A stretch of 64,000 bases of DNA from Bacteroidota bacterium (GCA_016720655.1 JADKKE010000003.1:186001-250000), one strand, 5' to 3'. Numbered from the stretch's first letter, positions 1 to 9,638 are shown. Numbers and translations: made by a program. The notes: generated by a model not told the origin, from the sequence alone.

Positions 1-1240
1 TAAAATTGCTGAGTCGAATGGATTCCAATCCATGGATAATCCCCATTGCTAACAATACACAGAATGGAAACGAGATGATATACGTCAATCGTTCACTGAA
101 TGTTGTTCCGATCTCTACTGCAAGGTTGGATATCAGGAACAAGTGTGCAAAATAGAAGAGGATAAAAAACAATGCAACATTTTTTTTCTTCAGGAAAAAA
201 TAGATCATCAGTCCGATCAGGGAGGCATGCAATAAGAGTGAGCCGATGAATAGAAAGTTATCCGGTTGAATGAAAGGGATCTGATTAAAGGAATAGTCGG
301 AAGATAATGGATGTGGGTAAAAAAGCATCCACAGATATTTCCCAAGCAAATAAACTTTCGTGGCAATTTTTTCCGGTACTGTGCCCAGTATGTATTGATT
401 GTTCAGTACTTCCTCTGTCGCTTTTTTAGAAAGATCCGTGACGCGTGTAATGGAAATCCTGATCAGCAGGTAAATTCCCATGACCGTGTAGTAAGGAAGA
501 GAAATCAACAGACTCTTTTTTAATGGAACGCGCATCACAAGAATGAGAAAGAGAGGAAGCAGTACTATGAAAAGCACTCCATATTCTTTTGATAACAACG
601 AGAGAAAGAGGAAGATGCAGCCGAGAACAGCGTGTGATATTTTTTTTGAAATCACATAGCGCGAACAAAAAATTAAAGTGAGCAGATAAAAAAGAAATGG
701 GAAAAGTTCGTTCCTGCTTTTTATATTGGCGACAACTTCGGTGTGAATGGGGTGAACAGCAAATAGAATTGTTGCCAGGAACGCGATATCAGGGTTTTTT
801 GGGAAAATAAATTTTCTTAAAAAATAGAGCATCAATAATAATGTCAATGCGTAGATTAATGCGTTAAAAAAATGGCGGACATGTGGATTGTCGCCAAAGA
901 TGCTTTGTTCAATTGCAAAGGTTGCAATCGACAAAGGCCGGTATCGTCCACCGGAGAACTGTTCAGAACCACCTTGTGATTCGTAAAAATAATCCAGCTC
1001 GCCGTGGGAGAATATTTTTGAAAGACCTTTGCTCCCTTGTTGTACCCATTTGTTGTCCTTAATCAGTAAACCGTCATCCAAGGCATATTCATTGGGAATA
1101 GTATTTACATACAAGAGGAAGCCAAGCAGGAAAATGATCAGGGCTTGAATTTTCCCACTATGCGTAAAAAAATAACCCGGCGCAAGTTTTGGAAGAACTG
1201 CAGGAGCAATTATTTTCGTCTGTTTTTTTTGTTTGGACAT
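1..1240 (-). CDS. TMTC/PMT-like multi-spanning glycosyltransferase, 3' end beyond window
   Basis: Translating the minus strand from the ATG at 1240 gives about 413 residues without a stop, so the gene runs off the left edge. After a short basic N-terminus comes a membrane segment (about 33-49), then an acidic loop YALDDGLLI (52-60), and later HPIHTEVVANIKSRNE (163-178) followed by many hydrophobic helices. The loop with paired Asp and the HPxHTE...SRNE signature are typical of TMTC / DUF1736-type C-family glycosyltransferases that use polyprenyl-phosphate sugars; many carry C-terminal TPRs, which would lie outside the window. The substrate is unknown. The membrane glycosyltransferases at 15.5-20.4 kb suggest a shared role in surface sugar or protein glycosylation, which is inference. 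Confidence 0.75.
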   Translation of the reverse strand, partial: MSKQKKQTKIIAPAVLPKLAPGYFFTHSGKIQALIIFLLGFLLYVNTIPNEYALDDGLLIKDNKWVQQGSKGLSKIFSHGELDYFYESQGGSEQFSGGRYRPLSIATFAIEQSIFGDNPHVRHFFNALIYALTLLLMLYFLRKFIFPKNPDIAFLATILFAVHPIHTEVVANIKSRNELFPFLFYLLTLIFCSRYVISKKISHAVLGCIFLFLSLLSKEYGVLFIVLLPLFLILVMRVPLKKSLLISLPYYTVMGIYLLIRISITRVTDLSKKATEEVLNNQYILGTVPEKIATKVYLLGKYLWMLFYPHPLSSDYSFNQIPFIQPDNFLFIGSLLLHASLIGLMIYFFLKKKNVALFFILFYFAHLFLISNLAVEIGTTFSERLTYIISFPFCVLLAMGIIHGLESIRLSNF

Positions 1241-1361
1241 GAAATCGAATTCTTCTTGGAAATACGAATAGAATTGTCCAATGTACGAAGGATGGCAAAG
1301 ATGTACAAGATGAAAAGGGAATTCTAATCGGAATGAAAATCTTTGGCCTGCAACAAAAAAG

Positions 1362-1398
1362 GAAACCATCCTTAGCCCGAAAGGCAGAGGATGGTTTC
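1362..1398 (-). terminator. Rho-independent terminator of the 1428-3476 gene
   Basis: GAAACCATCCTT and AGGATGGTTTC form a stem of about 11 bp around a 14-nt loop. Read on the minus strand, a run of six T follows (about 1356-1361). It sits about 30 bp past the stop of the minus-strand gene. Confidence 0.8.
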
Positions 1399-1427
1399 GT
1401 ATTCTAAACCGATTGGTTTTTTCCTGC

Positions 1428-3476
1428 TTACTCCTTTACAAGCTTTACAAGAGAAGAGCCTGCGGATGTTGTGATAGTACAGAGATAAATACCGGAAGCA
1501 AGGAAGCCGAGATTTGTACTCTCTCCGCTTTGGATATTCCTGCTCAAAACTGTTTTACCATCCAGACTACGAACAATCAAAGAAGCTTCTTCATTTGCTT
1601 TTTGAGGAAATGCAAAGAGGACATTCGCAGAAGCCGGATTTGGCGAAGCTTTTAAATAAAATGTTTGTGCGGAATTTTCATTTACACCTACATTCAGCCA
1701 AATCGTATTCAGTGTAGTGTTAGTCATCACCGGAGGATTGAAATCAAAGACAATCCCCGCGCGGTTTTGGATTTCAGTGTTCTGTGTCAGTCCGGGTAAT
1801 GTTCGGATTGCAAAACTCACATATCCGTTGCTCCCTGCCAGATCAGCACCACTATCCGGAAGCTGGATATTGTAAAATGTGAACTGTGCAATTCCTGAAC
1901 CTTCCATAACAAAATGAACAGGATGAGAAGAGCCGATTAAGCGGAAAGATAAAAGATCCAGATCTGCATCCAGAGTATCCAAAACCGTCACATTATCTGC
2001 TGTTGCATTCCCTGTATTCTGGAAATGGATTGTGTAATAAATTTCTGTACCGGCCTCTATTTCACCGGAAGGTTCAGCGAGTTTTTCGTTTGGATCCCAG
2101 GCAAGTGTAATCAGCTGATGTAAATTCAGAATATTGTTGCCAGGAATTGTATCGTTCAATGGCGCAATAGTAAGCGTTGAGTTCAGGAAATTTCCAAGCA
2201 CAGCAGTCGAATCCGGTAATAAGTAAAGCATGATTGTACCCGTTTGTCCGGGAGCCAGATTCGAATAGGTCCATTGAATAGTTTGGCCACTTTGACTTAC
2301 CGGTGCAGGATTTGAACTAATGAATGAATACAGAGGATCCATCACAAATGTAATCGTGTCGCTTTCTGTACTGGTTCCGTTATTCTGAAACGATATTGGC
2401 ATTGGTTCCGGCTGTCCGGGTTTAGCACCCCAGTTCGGACAGGATACAGAAACTTCATGCACATTTGGAATCTGTTGAAAGCCGAAATTCAAACCGTAAC
2501 AAGACTGAGTTTGAGGATTGCAAGACAGCACTGCTGGAGTAGTAGTTTGATTCCAGTAGAGAATTCCTCCTGTAGAAAGTGTATACGTTTGCGTAGAGTC
2601 AAGAAAGAAGAATGCATAATTACCACCTGCATCCGTTGACACATAATAATTTCCAGGCAATAAATTCACAACACGATTTGGAATGCCCGGCTCCAAAGTA
2701 TCCTGGGAACCATTTCCATTTACATCATTGAATACAGAACCTGTCAGGTATGAAAAGTTAACACTTCCCGAGCCGCCACACGGTCCAAAATGAAAGGCGA
2801 AACCCGATGGCATACTGCAGGAAAGACTCACAGGGAACGTGGTAGTAACAGCAGGATAAGGATAAGCATTCGCCCAGTTACATGCTGTATCACCCAACGC
2901 AATGTAATCCGCAATCGTGGTGCCACGGATACCAATTTGTGTATTGAGCGGTGCGCTCACCAGTGAATTTGCTCCATAGACAAATCGGATGCAATTGGAT
3001 GTTTCAAATAACATTAACTGGAAATTTACATCTCCGTTCCCTACGAAATAGGAATAATGCAACCACTGAACAATCGTGATCCGGTTTGGTGCAGTACCAA
3101 TAGTGGTGTATTGGATACTTGCATTGGGTAATGAATTTCTTAAATCTGCACCAAAGGGAGCAACGATGTTGTCCTGAGTTCCGCCAAGGATAGCATAAAA
3201 GTAATTATTGCCTGTCGAATCAAGGTCAACATAACCATTCGTATTGATCGACATATAATCATGCGGAGTTCCCGCAAGGTTAAATGTGAACCCGATTGGA
3301 ATACCCTGGTAAACTACATCATCCACTCCGGGTACATCAACCGTTGTTCCGGTGATCACATTGAATGTATCGAGCGAAGCTGTGAATGGAAGGGCAGCAA
3401 CCTGGGCATTCGATTTCAAAGCACCGACAACAATGAATAGCAAAGTACTAACGATTACGTGTAATGTTTTTTTCAT
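1428..3476 (-). CDS. T9SS cargo protein with SdrD-like and DUF11/DUF7619-like domains
   Basis: The 682-residue protein starts with a signal peptide (MKKTLHVIVST... ending ALKSNAQ). The first 230 residues look like a beta-rich adhesin or propeller-type domain. Residues about 245-330 (GSVFNDVNGNGSQD..EPGIPN) resemble an SdrD B-like repeat. The region around DPNEKLAEPSGEIEAG to GIVFDFNPPVMTNT (about 460-590) matches the conserved repeat domain that often precedes a T9SS tail. The C-terminus has the Por sorting pattern (SPNPAS ... ASGIYLCTI ... LVKLVKE). It is probably exported by the T9SS and anchored on the cell surface. The ligand is unknown. It is flanked by terminators on both sides, so it is probably monocistronic. 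Confidence 0.85.
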   Translation of the reverse strand: MKKTLHVIVSTLLFIVVGALKSNAQVAALPFTASLDTFNVITGTTVDVPGVDDVVYQGIPIGFTFNLAGTPHDYMSINTNGYVDLDSTGNNYFYAILGGTQDNIVAPFGADLRNSLPNASIQYTTIGTAPNRITIVQWLHYSYFVGNGDVNFQLMLFETSNCIRFVYGANSLVSAPLNTQIGIRGTTIADYIALGDTACNWANAYPYPAVTTTFPVSLSCSMPSGFAFHFGPCGGSGSVNFSYLTGSVFNDVNGNGSQDTLEPGIPNRVVNLLPGNYYVSTDAGGNYAFFFLDSTQTYTLSTGGILYWNQTTTPAVLSCNPQTQSCYGLNFGFQQIPNVHEVSVSCPNWGAKPGQPEPMPISFQNNGTSTESDTITFVMDPLYSFISSNPAPVSQSGQTIQWTYSNLAPGQTGTIMLYLLPDSTAVLGNFLNSTLTIAPLNDTIPGNNILNLHQLITLAWDPNEKLAEPSGEIEAGTEIYYTIHFQNTGNATADNVTVLDTLDADLDLLSFRLIGSSHPVHFVMEGSGIAQFTFYNIQLPDSGADLAGSNGYVSFAIRTLPGLTQNTEIQNRAGIVFDFNPPVMTNTTLNTIWLNVGVNENSAQTFYLKASPNPASANVLFAFPQKANEEASLIVRSLDGKTVLSRNIQSGESTNLGFLASGIYLCTITTSAGSSLVKLVKE

Positions 3477-3672
3477 TTGGTCTTGGGTTAGTTAGGGAGA
3501 AATAAGTACCGGGGTAAACGGAAGCCAAATTGCAAAGGAAAAATCTTAAAACAAAGGGAAATTGAAACAAATCCGGAATAACAAGGAATAGTGCAAAATT
3601 AGATTGGATTTCAACAAAAAATTGAAATTAAGGATTCCTCAGCAAGGTTTAACGGGGATAAAAATCCAAAAA

Positions 3673-3710
3673 TAAAAAGGGGAAGGACATATTATGTCTT
3701 CCCCTTTTTA
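3673..3710. terminator. Strong terminator hairpin downstream of the cassette
   Basis: TAAAAAGGGGAAGGACATA pairs with TATGTCTTCCCCTTTTTA with one bulged base, leaving almost no loop. A/T tracts on both sides would let it work in either direction. It lies just past the last gene of the 8.0-3.76 kb cassette and separates it from the T9SS gene downstream. Confidence 0.8.
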
Positions 3711-3757
3711 TTTCAGCCGATCAATTTTCTAATTCCTAACGATATTCATTGAAGGTA

Positions 3758-4735
3758 TTACCACCACCCGCGAATATTGTAAACGATAACATTTGGTCGG
3801 CTCATGTAATAGCTTACACTGATCGCACGATAAGCTTCGATCCGAGCTTTGGCTACTTCAGTCGCAGCATCCACTATTTTCATTTTGTATTCCCATTCTT
3901 TATTCCCAAGTTCTGTCATTCGTCCACTGATCTCCTTATTCAGGGCTGTTGCTTCTTTATAACATGCAGCAGTAGGTTCAATGGCAGCCAATGCACTTCC
4001 TGCTTTGGCTGCACCTTCCGAATTCTGCTGTGCATTCCACGCTGCTCTCGCTTCAGTTAGTTTTATTTCACACTGCTGGTCAATGTATTTTTTGTACATC
4101 GGTTCTGCCGCCGTCATGCCTTTGTCGTAACATGCTTTGCAAGCATCGGGAATTGTGATCAACTGTGTGATTGCATCTTCATAATTTCCCAGAGAAGCGG
4201 CTGCTTGTGCATTTTTAATTACACTTTCACAGTGATTCGTATAGTAATCGATGATTTTTGCTTTCCCTTCTTCGAGCAATGCAACGAGCTGCGGATCGGA
4301 AACATTGATTTGTTTCAATGCTTCGTTGTATGCTTTCGTTTCATTAGTTCCAACACCTTTGACTGAAATGGAACGGCTGGCGAATTTTCTTCCGTCAATA
4401 CCATCTCCGATGTAAAAAGTAACAGAAAGAGTAAGTGCATGCATGGGCGGAGGTCCGGGTAAAATATCTTTTGTAAGTACACTGATATTCGGTGTGATTA
4501 TAAATCGGGAACCTAAGGGACCATTGGTGATACCATTTTGTGTGACGATCTGACCAAGTTTGTTTTCAAGAAAGCTCTTCGAAATTGGCGGCAATCCTTC
4601 AATCTGATCAGAAACATATCCACTCATGGAAATACTTCCCGCTCCTTCAAATGCGTTCCTGGCAGAAAGCTGCAACACAGAAAGCACCATTGCGAAAGTG
4701 ATGATCGCGCTTATTTTGTAGAATTGTTTTTTCAT
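3758..4735 (-). CDS. Exported protein of unknown function, last gene of five-gene cassette
   Basis: This 325-residue protein has a signal peptide (about 1-25, ending LQLSARN). The middle part (FASRSISVKGVGTNETKAYNEALKQI, about 125-150) has the alternating beta/helix pattern of LPP20/CsgG-like domains. A helical, cysteine-containing region follows (AQAAASLGNYEDAITQLITIPDACKACYDKGM), resembling a degenerate TPR. The C-terminus is rich in aromatic residues (SYYMSRPNVIVYNIRGWW). No catalytic motif is seen. It lies 18 bp after the DUF6175-like gene and is presumably cotranscribed. The role is unknown; a periplasmic or outer-membrane assembly factor is inferred only from the neighbours. Confidence 0.7.
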   Translation of the reverse strand: MKKQFYKISAIITFAMVLSVLQLSARNAFEGAGSISMSGYVSDQIEGLPPISKSFLENKLGQIVTQNGITNGPLGSRFIITPNISVLTKDILPGPPPMHALTLSVTFYIGDGIDGRKFASRSISVKGVGTNETKAYNEALKQINVSDPQLVALLEEGKAKIIDYYTNHCESVIKNAQAAASLGNYEDAITQLITIPDACKACYDKGMTAAEPMYKKYIDQQCEIKLTEARAAWNAQQNSEGAAKAGSALAAIEPTAACYKEATALNKEISGRMTELGNKEWEYKMKIVDAATEVAKARIEAYRAISVSYYMSRPNVIVYNIRGWW

Positions 4736-4753
4736 TTTTCTTTTTTTAGAAAA

Positions 4754-5704
4754 TTATTTATCACCTACATAAAGCGTGGCCTGTCCGAGACCCTTCATCA
4801 TCAATTTGCACGGGATAGAGTAGGGCGGTGCTTCAATCATTTTTTGTAATCCCTTTACGAAATTACGCGCATCGAGTGCTTTGTTTGTTGCATCATAAAG
4901 CGGCATACGAACCTGTTCAAAGAACAACATGTTTTCTGTCATATCCGTTGCTGAGAAACGGTTTTTCACTGTATTGTCATGTACCCATGCTTCGATTATG
5001 TCTTTCAGTTCTTTTCCACCAAAATCTTTATCAAAATCATCGCTCCAGGAATCAAATTTTTTCACACGGATTACAATTTCGCGGCCGTTCTCAAACATGT
5101 CATCGAAATGTTTTTGAAGTGATGCTGTGAAGTTATCCATATGGGAAAGTACGGCTTCTTCAAGTAATACAGGAACTTCGGCCGCAAAAGAAGGGGCGCC
5201 GGTACCTTGCGCAGTAGCAACTTGTTTTGCTGAATAGGAATCCAATCCTTGCAAGTTGAACGTCACAGATTTTTTTGGCCCCGTTGTATTGAGTATCCAT
5301 GTCAATTGGATGATGATGTCTGCCTTCGCCGTCTTTTTTAATTTGTCAACCGGAGATTCTGCAACGCCTCCGCCTTTTGTTTTCCCTGAAATCATGGCCT
5401 CTTCGGCACTCTCACCGGAAAGATTTTTAAGAATAGTCTCTGCATTTTTTAAAGGAAAACCACGATCAGCCATCAAGCCATTGATTTTACTAATGACATT
5501 GATCAAATCAGCGTTTTCCTGAAATGCTTTCTTGTAATCGGGAATTTTCTCCACTGTTCCCTGGTTATCAAACTCCATCATATATCCATTTGTATTGCAC
5601 CACACATCACTTGGCAAAATCATCAAAGTTGGTTTTTTCGCCTGGCCGTAAGAAGTTGCAAACACACTAAAAAAACTAAAGATTAAAATTAAGATCCGTT
5701 TCAT
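4754..5704 (-). CDS. DUF6175-like exported protein
   Basis: This 316-residue protein has a signal peptide (MKRILILIFSFFSVFATSYGQ). The mature start AKKPTLMILPSDVWCNTNGYM, the stretch KLKKTAKADIIIQLTW and the block SATDMTENMLFFEQVR fit what I remember of the DUF6175 family of Bacteroidota. The order of elements (short strand with a conserved Cys/Asn, an NAD..GF.LK.AE segment, an ADIIIQL strand, then helices) resembles CsgG-type periplasmic domains. It is 8 bp from the gene upstream and 18 bp from the one downstream, so it belongs to one operon. The family assignment is from memory and needs an HMM search. No biochemical role is known to me. Confidence 0.7.
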   Translation of the reverse strand: MKRILILIFSFFSVFATSYGQAKKPTLMILPSDVWCNTNGYMMEFDNQGTVEKIPDYKKAFQENADLINVISKINGLMADRGFPLKNAETILKNLSGESAEEAMISGKTKGGGVAESPVDKLKKTAKADIIIQLTWILNTTGPKKSVTFNLQGLDSYSAKQVATAQGTGAPSFAAEVPVLLEEAVLSHMDNFTASLQKHFDDMFENGREIVIRVKKFDSWSDDFDKDFGGKELKDIIEAWVHDNTVKNRFSATDMTENMLFFEQVRMPLYDATNKALDARNFVKGLQKMIEAPPYSIPCKLMMKGLGQATLYVGDK

Positions 5705-5712
5705 AGTTGAGG

Positions 5713-6207
5713 TTATTTGTTGTTAAGTATATTATCATCTGTCATTCTTTTGATCAAAGCTGAACGGAGGACCTGCACAACGACACCGAATTGCACACCC
5801 GCACCTTTTGCATTTCCGTCCTTGATCAGTTCTTGTTCTCCCGTCCCATCTTTTGTGTTGACATAATTTTTGTAAGGTCCGCCATCTGCAAAGAAGATGT
5901 TGAAATAGGATTTGTGGTTTTCAAGTGCATTGACCTCTGTCAGAACCGGACGGAGTTCACAATCCGGTTTTCCTTTTCGAATTCCTTTGAACAATACATC
6001 TCGCACTGCATTTTTTTTCGCCTGCTCAATCGCATCGGCATTGTTGCTCCCGGTTCCAAATGCCTTGAGCGATTGTGTTCCGTCCATTTCTACACCGAGA
6101 CATTCTGTTTCGTAGGAATAATTCCCAGCAATTTTCTTTTGCGGATGACAGGCAGGGAAAACGAAAACCGCTGATACCAACAAGAGTTTGAGTAAATAGT
6201 TTTTCAT
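5713..6207 (-). CDS. Lipoprotein-like small protein, paralog of the 6217-6747 gene
   Basis: The protein has 164 residues. Its N-terminus MKNYLLKLLLVSAVFVFPAC has a plausible lipobox (FPAC), suggesting a lipoprotein. The mature part shares a clear pattern with the next gene upstream: Y-E-x-E-C-x-G, then AxEQxKKNAV, a C-containing loop, ALE..K..F, FFADGG.Y..YV, and a final GV.V.V strand. Tandem duplication is the simplest explanation. The AxEQxKKNAV helix between strands resembles LPP20/FlgT-type lipoprotein domains. Function unknown. Confidence 0.7.
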   Translation of the reverse strand: MKNYLLKLLLVSAVFVFPACHPQKKIAGNYSYETECLGVEMDGTQSLKAFGTGSNNADAIEQAKKNAVRDVLFKGIRKGKPDCELRPVLTEVNALENHKSYFNIFFADGGPYKNYVNTKDGTGEQELIKDGNAKGAGVQFGVVVQVLRSALIKRMTDDNILNNK

Positions 6208-6216
6208 AGTGTTGTT

Positions 6217-6747
6217 TTAAAAACCTGAATTTAATCCTTTGACAATACCGGCATCCTCAAGATCTTTTCTCAGATTGTCTTTGAAGACTGTAACGATAAC
6301 TCCAACTTTGTATTCCTTACCGACCTTCACACGGTCTCCTTCTCCAATAGCACCGTCGTTTGCGGAGCTTACGTATTTCATGTATTTCCCGCCATCAGCA
6401 AAAAATTCCTTGAAGAAATCTGCTTTCTCCTGTTCGAGTGCAGAATTATTTGTCAGTGCTTTCTGTGAAGTACATCCCTGCGCACCTCCGGCAAATCCCT
6501 GAAAAATAATGGCGTGGACTGCATTTTTTTTCGATTGTTCCATCGCTACCTGTGGTTTTTTAGAGTAGCTCCAGACTTTTATCAGGTAAGTACCTTCCTT
6601 TCCGATGCCGGCACATTCCACTTCATATCTCCAGTTTTCGGTGTCTTTGTTCGCTTTCTTTTTAGCTTGTGAAAATGCCGGGGAAAAGACCGATCCTCCA
6701 ATTAGCATAACGAATGCGATCACAATAATTCCTGTTATTTTTTTCAT
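6217..6747 (-). CDS. Small exported protein, paralog of the 5713-6207 gene
   Basis: The protein has 176 residues and a signal peptide ending SPAFSQA, with no lipobox Cys, unlike its paralog. The mature part begins with a lysine-rich tract and then follows the shared pattern: YEVECAGIGKEGTYLIKVW, AMEQSKKNAVHAIIFQGF, ALEQEKADFFKEFFADGGKY and VGVIVTVF. The gap to the next gene is 9 bp, so cotranscription is very likely. One copy is a lipoprotein and one is not, so the pair may form a hetero-oligomer (inference). Confidence 0.7.
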   Translation of the reverse strand: MKKITGIIVIAFVMLIGGSVFSPAFSQAKKKANKDTENWRYEVECAGIGKEGTYLIKVWSYSKKPQVAMEQSKKNAVHAIIFQGFAGGAQGCTSQKALTNNSALEQEKADFFKEFFADGGKYMKYVSSANDGAIGEGDRVKVGKEYKVGVIVTVFKDNLRKDLEDAGIVKGLNSGF

Positions 6748-6822
6748 GGTATGGGGTTTGAGTTTTTGTTCGTGTTGAAATTGTGAATGGTAATGTTGCG
6801 TTTAATTTTGATGGGTATTGAA

Positions 6823-8028
6823 TTATTTTTGTTTGATCAACAATCCCTGGTAAAATTCTTTTCCGCTCACTTTTTTAAACAATGTTCTGTCAACGGGATT
6901 GATTGAATCACCGGTTGCCATGTATCGATTGTCCCAAATTTGTTTTTTATCCACTTTGATGGTGCCAATTTTGTTATAAAAAGTTTTTCCCTCCTCTGTT
7001 TGTGTTTTCTCAAGGACCTCATATGTATCATTTGCTTCCAGTCCTTCTTTCAGGCCAATCTTCGCAGCCAGAGGATCAGTGTATAAAGGCGATTTGGTAC
7101 GGAACTCTTCGTGCTTTCTTTGAAGCTTTGCAATAACTGCATCCAAAGCCTGAATGGTTGCCTTACCCACAAGTTCATCTTCCGATTTCGTTGTATAGAT
7201 GCTCGAAGGCCAGTCTGCCCATGCATCGTCTTTGCCAATGAAAGTCAGCTTGAAGATGTCTGTTGTATTGAAAGCCGCCACTTTCTTCTTGTCAAGGCTC
7301 AGACTGTCGGTCCAGAAATCATTATAAAATACAGAGGATACTGAATCATTCCATTCCAGTCGATACAAATAGGAAGTTGTTTTCACCAAATAGCCTTTCT
7401 TCCCAACATCCAGAGCTGCCCCCAGGATCCCGGAATTGAGCGAAAGACCTCCAAATCCAACGTTCGTTCGGCCTGATATTTTTTGAACAGCGTCGGAAGT
7501 TTCTTTTGCCTTATCGATCATTTCTTCGTGACTCATGTATTTGAAATCACTTACCAAAACAAAAGTGTTCTGAATCAACTCTTCCCCTGCATCCGCAAGT
7601 AAAGCTAGTCCTCGTTTGGTTTGCAATGCAACTTTTGCATCCATTTCGGACGCATTGTACTGGCCTCGTTCCGAAATGAGGTTCATGTCAAACGCTCCCT
7701 TTTTCGTGCGGTTAAACCATTTTTCTATGAGTTTTCTTGCAATTGCATTGGTATCCAGGAAGGCTGAAATAGTAACGGTTTGATCATCCATCAGTGCTTT
7801 TGAGCTCAGCATCCTGTTCTTCAAATTGTGATCATTGAATTTTTCCGGGACAGGATACCCTTCGAATGCTTCCTTAATAGCGGAAGCATGCGGACGCGTA
7901 CTATCGTCAATCATCAGGGTGTACAAGGAGCTGCGGCGGTACTTTATTTCTGTTGTGTCTTTTTGCGCCACTGCAAAGAATGGAAAACAAATGAAACAGA
8001 AAGGCAATAGAGATTTGGAATTAATCAT
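6823..8028 (-). CDS. Exported protein of unknown function, first gene of the cassette
   Basis: I chose the ATG at 8028 because it directly precedes a signal peptide (INSKSLLPFCFICFPFFAVAQ); an in-frame upstream extension to 8100 adds 24 residues with no signal character. The mature protein, about 380 residues, begins KDTTEIKYRRSSLYTLMIDD and has repeated alpha/beta segments. DELVGKATIQALDAVIAKLQ, about 100 residues from the end, resembles the helix of CsgG/LPP20-type domains. The C-terminus is VSGKEFYQGLLIKQK. It is separated by 75 bp from the four genes downstream and points the same way, so it probably leads the operon. Confidence 0.65.
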   Translation of the reverse strand: MINSKSLLPFCFICFPFFAVAQKDTTEIKYRRSSLYTLMIDDSTRPHASAIKEAFEGYPVPEKFNDHNLKNRMLSSKALMDDQTVTISAFLDTNAIARKLIEKWFNRTKKGAFDMNLISERGQYNASEMDAKVALQTKRGLALLADAGEELIQNTFVLVSDFKYMSHEEMIDKAKETSDAVQKISGRTNVGFGGLSLNSGILGAALDVGKKGYLVKTTSYLYRLEWNDSVSSVFYNDFWTDSLSLDKKKVAAFNTTDIFKLTFIGKDDAWADWPSSIYTTKSEDELVGKATIQALDAVIAKLQRKHEEFRTKSPLYTDPLAAKIGLKEGLEANDTYEVLEKTQTEEGKTFYNKIGTIKVDKKQIWDNRYMATGDSINPVDRTLFKKVSGKEFYQGLLIKQK

Positions 8029-8870
8029 ACGTTGAAATTCGAACAGAATAAAAATATTAAGTCTTTCAATCAGATTTCCTCCTTCGATGCGAATTCGCAA
8101 GGATTTGGGATCAGGACATGCGCCGGGTCGAATGCGGCATTAATCCTAAGAGAAATGAATTTTACAATTCAGAACAAGGTATTTAATGTTTGAAGAAATC
8201 TTTGGAATTAAGCCCGGTATTGAAAATTGTAAAATAATTGTAAACGCTAATGAAAATAAGTTGTGTTCATGTGGTTCAACTTACATTCCATAAGTGCAAC
8301 AAAAATAGTCGCAAGATTTGAATTTGCAAGAGTTCGAATAAAAATTTCAAATGGCCTGGGTGCAAAACTTGAACTGAGTATTAGAAAAACGGAATTTTAG
8401 TCCCGGATGAATGCGATTGCAACGTTTTGATTGATGGGTAATTTGCAAAAGACGAAGAACTCCGGATAATAATTCACCAAAGATTCCGGGAATTTGTTCA
8501 AGCGGATCATTTTTTCAAGGATAGATTTATTTTTATTTATTGTCAAGCCTTTGCTTTTTGAATTCCCCCACACCGGAAACCTGTACTTAAATTCAAAAAT
8601 TAATCTGCGGCAAAGAATTGGATATAAAATTCGCAAAGATCAAATGAAGCACATAGGATTTACCGGCATACAATAAAGGCGATCGCATCTTCCTGGTAAA
8701 CTTTTGTAAACCCTATGAGTGCTTTGTCTTTAGGATTAATTTCAGCCACGGAATCAAAACCTGAAATTCAATTATGAAATATCATCGAAGTCCTCACAAT
8801 CAATCCCTTAGAACTTCAGGGAATTCCAAATAAATTAAGTAAATTCGAAGCCTAAGAAGCCGAAAATTCC
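8029..8870. other. Gene-poor 842-bp interval
   Basis: I see no convincing gene, tRNA or repeat. A 79-codon minus-strand frame (8397-8636) has neither a signal peptide nor any recognisable motif and is most likely chance. The interval separates divergent units (cassette to the left, scpA to the right), so it must hold both promoters, but I could not identify a clear TAnnTTTG box for either. Confidence 0.5.
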
Positions 8871-9623
8871 GTGGAAAAGCAATTTGAGATAAAATTACCC
8901 CAATTCGAAGGTCCTTTCGATCTTCTCCTCTTTTTTATCGAGCGCGACGAGATCGATATTCACAACATTCCTATTCATACCATCACGAACGACTTCCTGG
9001 AATACATGCACAGGATGAACGAGTTCAATATCGAAGTTGCTTCCGAGTTTATTCTTGTGGCAGCTACACTGATGCGTATCAAAGCCAAAATGTTGTTGCC
9101 GCGTCCGGAAATCGATGAACAGGGAAATGAAATTGATCCACGCCAGGATCTGGTGCAACGTCTCCTCTTGTACAAACAGTACAAAGCAGCTTGCGAAGAC
9201 CTCCGTGTACTGGAAGACGACCGCGCGATGAAAACAGAACGTGGAAATATCCAGCGCGAATTGGCGACAATTGCATTGCAAAATTCACACGCAGAAGAAT
9301 TGCTGAACCTGAATCTTTACCAATTGCTGAACACCTTCAACAAAGTGGCAAAACGTTTTGATGAAGAGAAAAATAAGGTTCATCACAAAGTTGTTCAATA
9401 TCCTTACACCATTTCCGAACAAAAAGTGATGGTGCGCACCATGATCGCCGGGAAAGAAAAACTTCCGTTTGCAGATGTGATTCTTGCCTGCCAGAATAAA
9501 GTACAGGCGATCTTTACTTTTCTTGGGATCCTTGAGTTGCTTCAGGAGCAAATCATCCGCATCACTTTGGGCATTGGTTTCAATAATTTCTGGCTCAGCG
9601 AAAGCAACGGCGAAATGCTCTAA
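8871..9623 (+). CDS. scpA: Segregation and condensation protein A (kleisin)
   Basis: The 250-residue product is the kleisin of the SMC-ScpAB condensin that compacts and segregates the chromosome. The N-terminus has the family signature FEGPFDLLLFFIERDEIDIHNIPI (about 13-36), and LVAATLMRIKAKMLLP follows. The C-terminal winged-helix region ends FLGILELLQEQIIRITL. The length is normal. The start is GTG (8871), the only initiation codon in frame just before the kleisin fold. scpB and smc are not in this window. The next gene begins 15 bp downstream and is probably cotranscribed. Confidence 0.95.
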   Translation: MEKQFEIKLPQFEGPFDLLLFFIERDEIDIHNIPIHTITNDFLEYMHRMNEFNIEVASEFILVAATLMRIKAKMLLPRPEIDEQGNEIDPRQDLVQRLLLYKQYKAACEDLRVLEDDRAMKTERGNIQRELATIALQNSHAEELLNLNLYQLLNTFNKVAKRFDEEKNKVHHKVVQYPYTISEQKVMVRTMIAGKEKLPFADVILACQNKVQAIFTFLGILELLQEQIIRITLGIGFNNFWLSESNGEML

Positions 9624-9638
9624 GTACATCAGACGCCT

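Noticed and set aside
1145..1717. Plus-strand frames 1145-1327, 1413-1655 and 1514-1717
   Set aside because: They run opposite the TMTC-like gene and the T9SS gene and have no coding features.
8397..8636. 79-codon minus-strand frame in the gap before scpA
   Set aside because: No signal peptide, membrane helix or recognisable motif, and codon pattern unlike neighbours.
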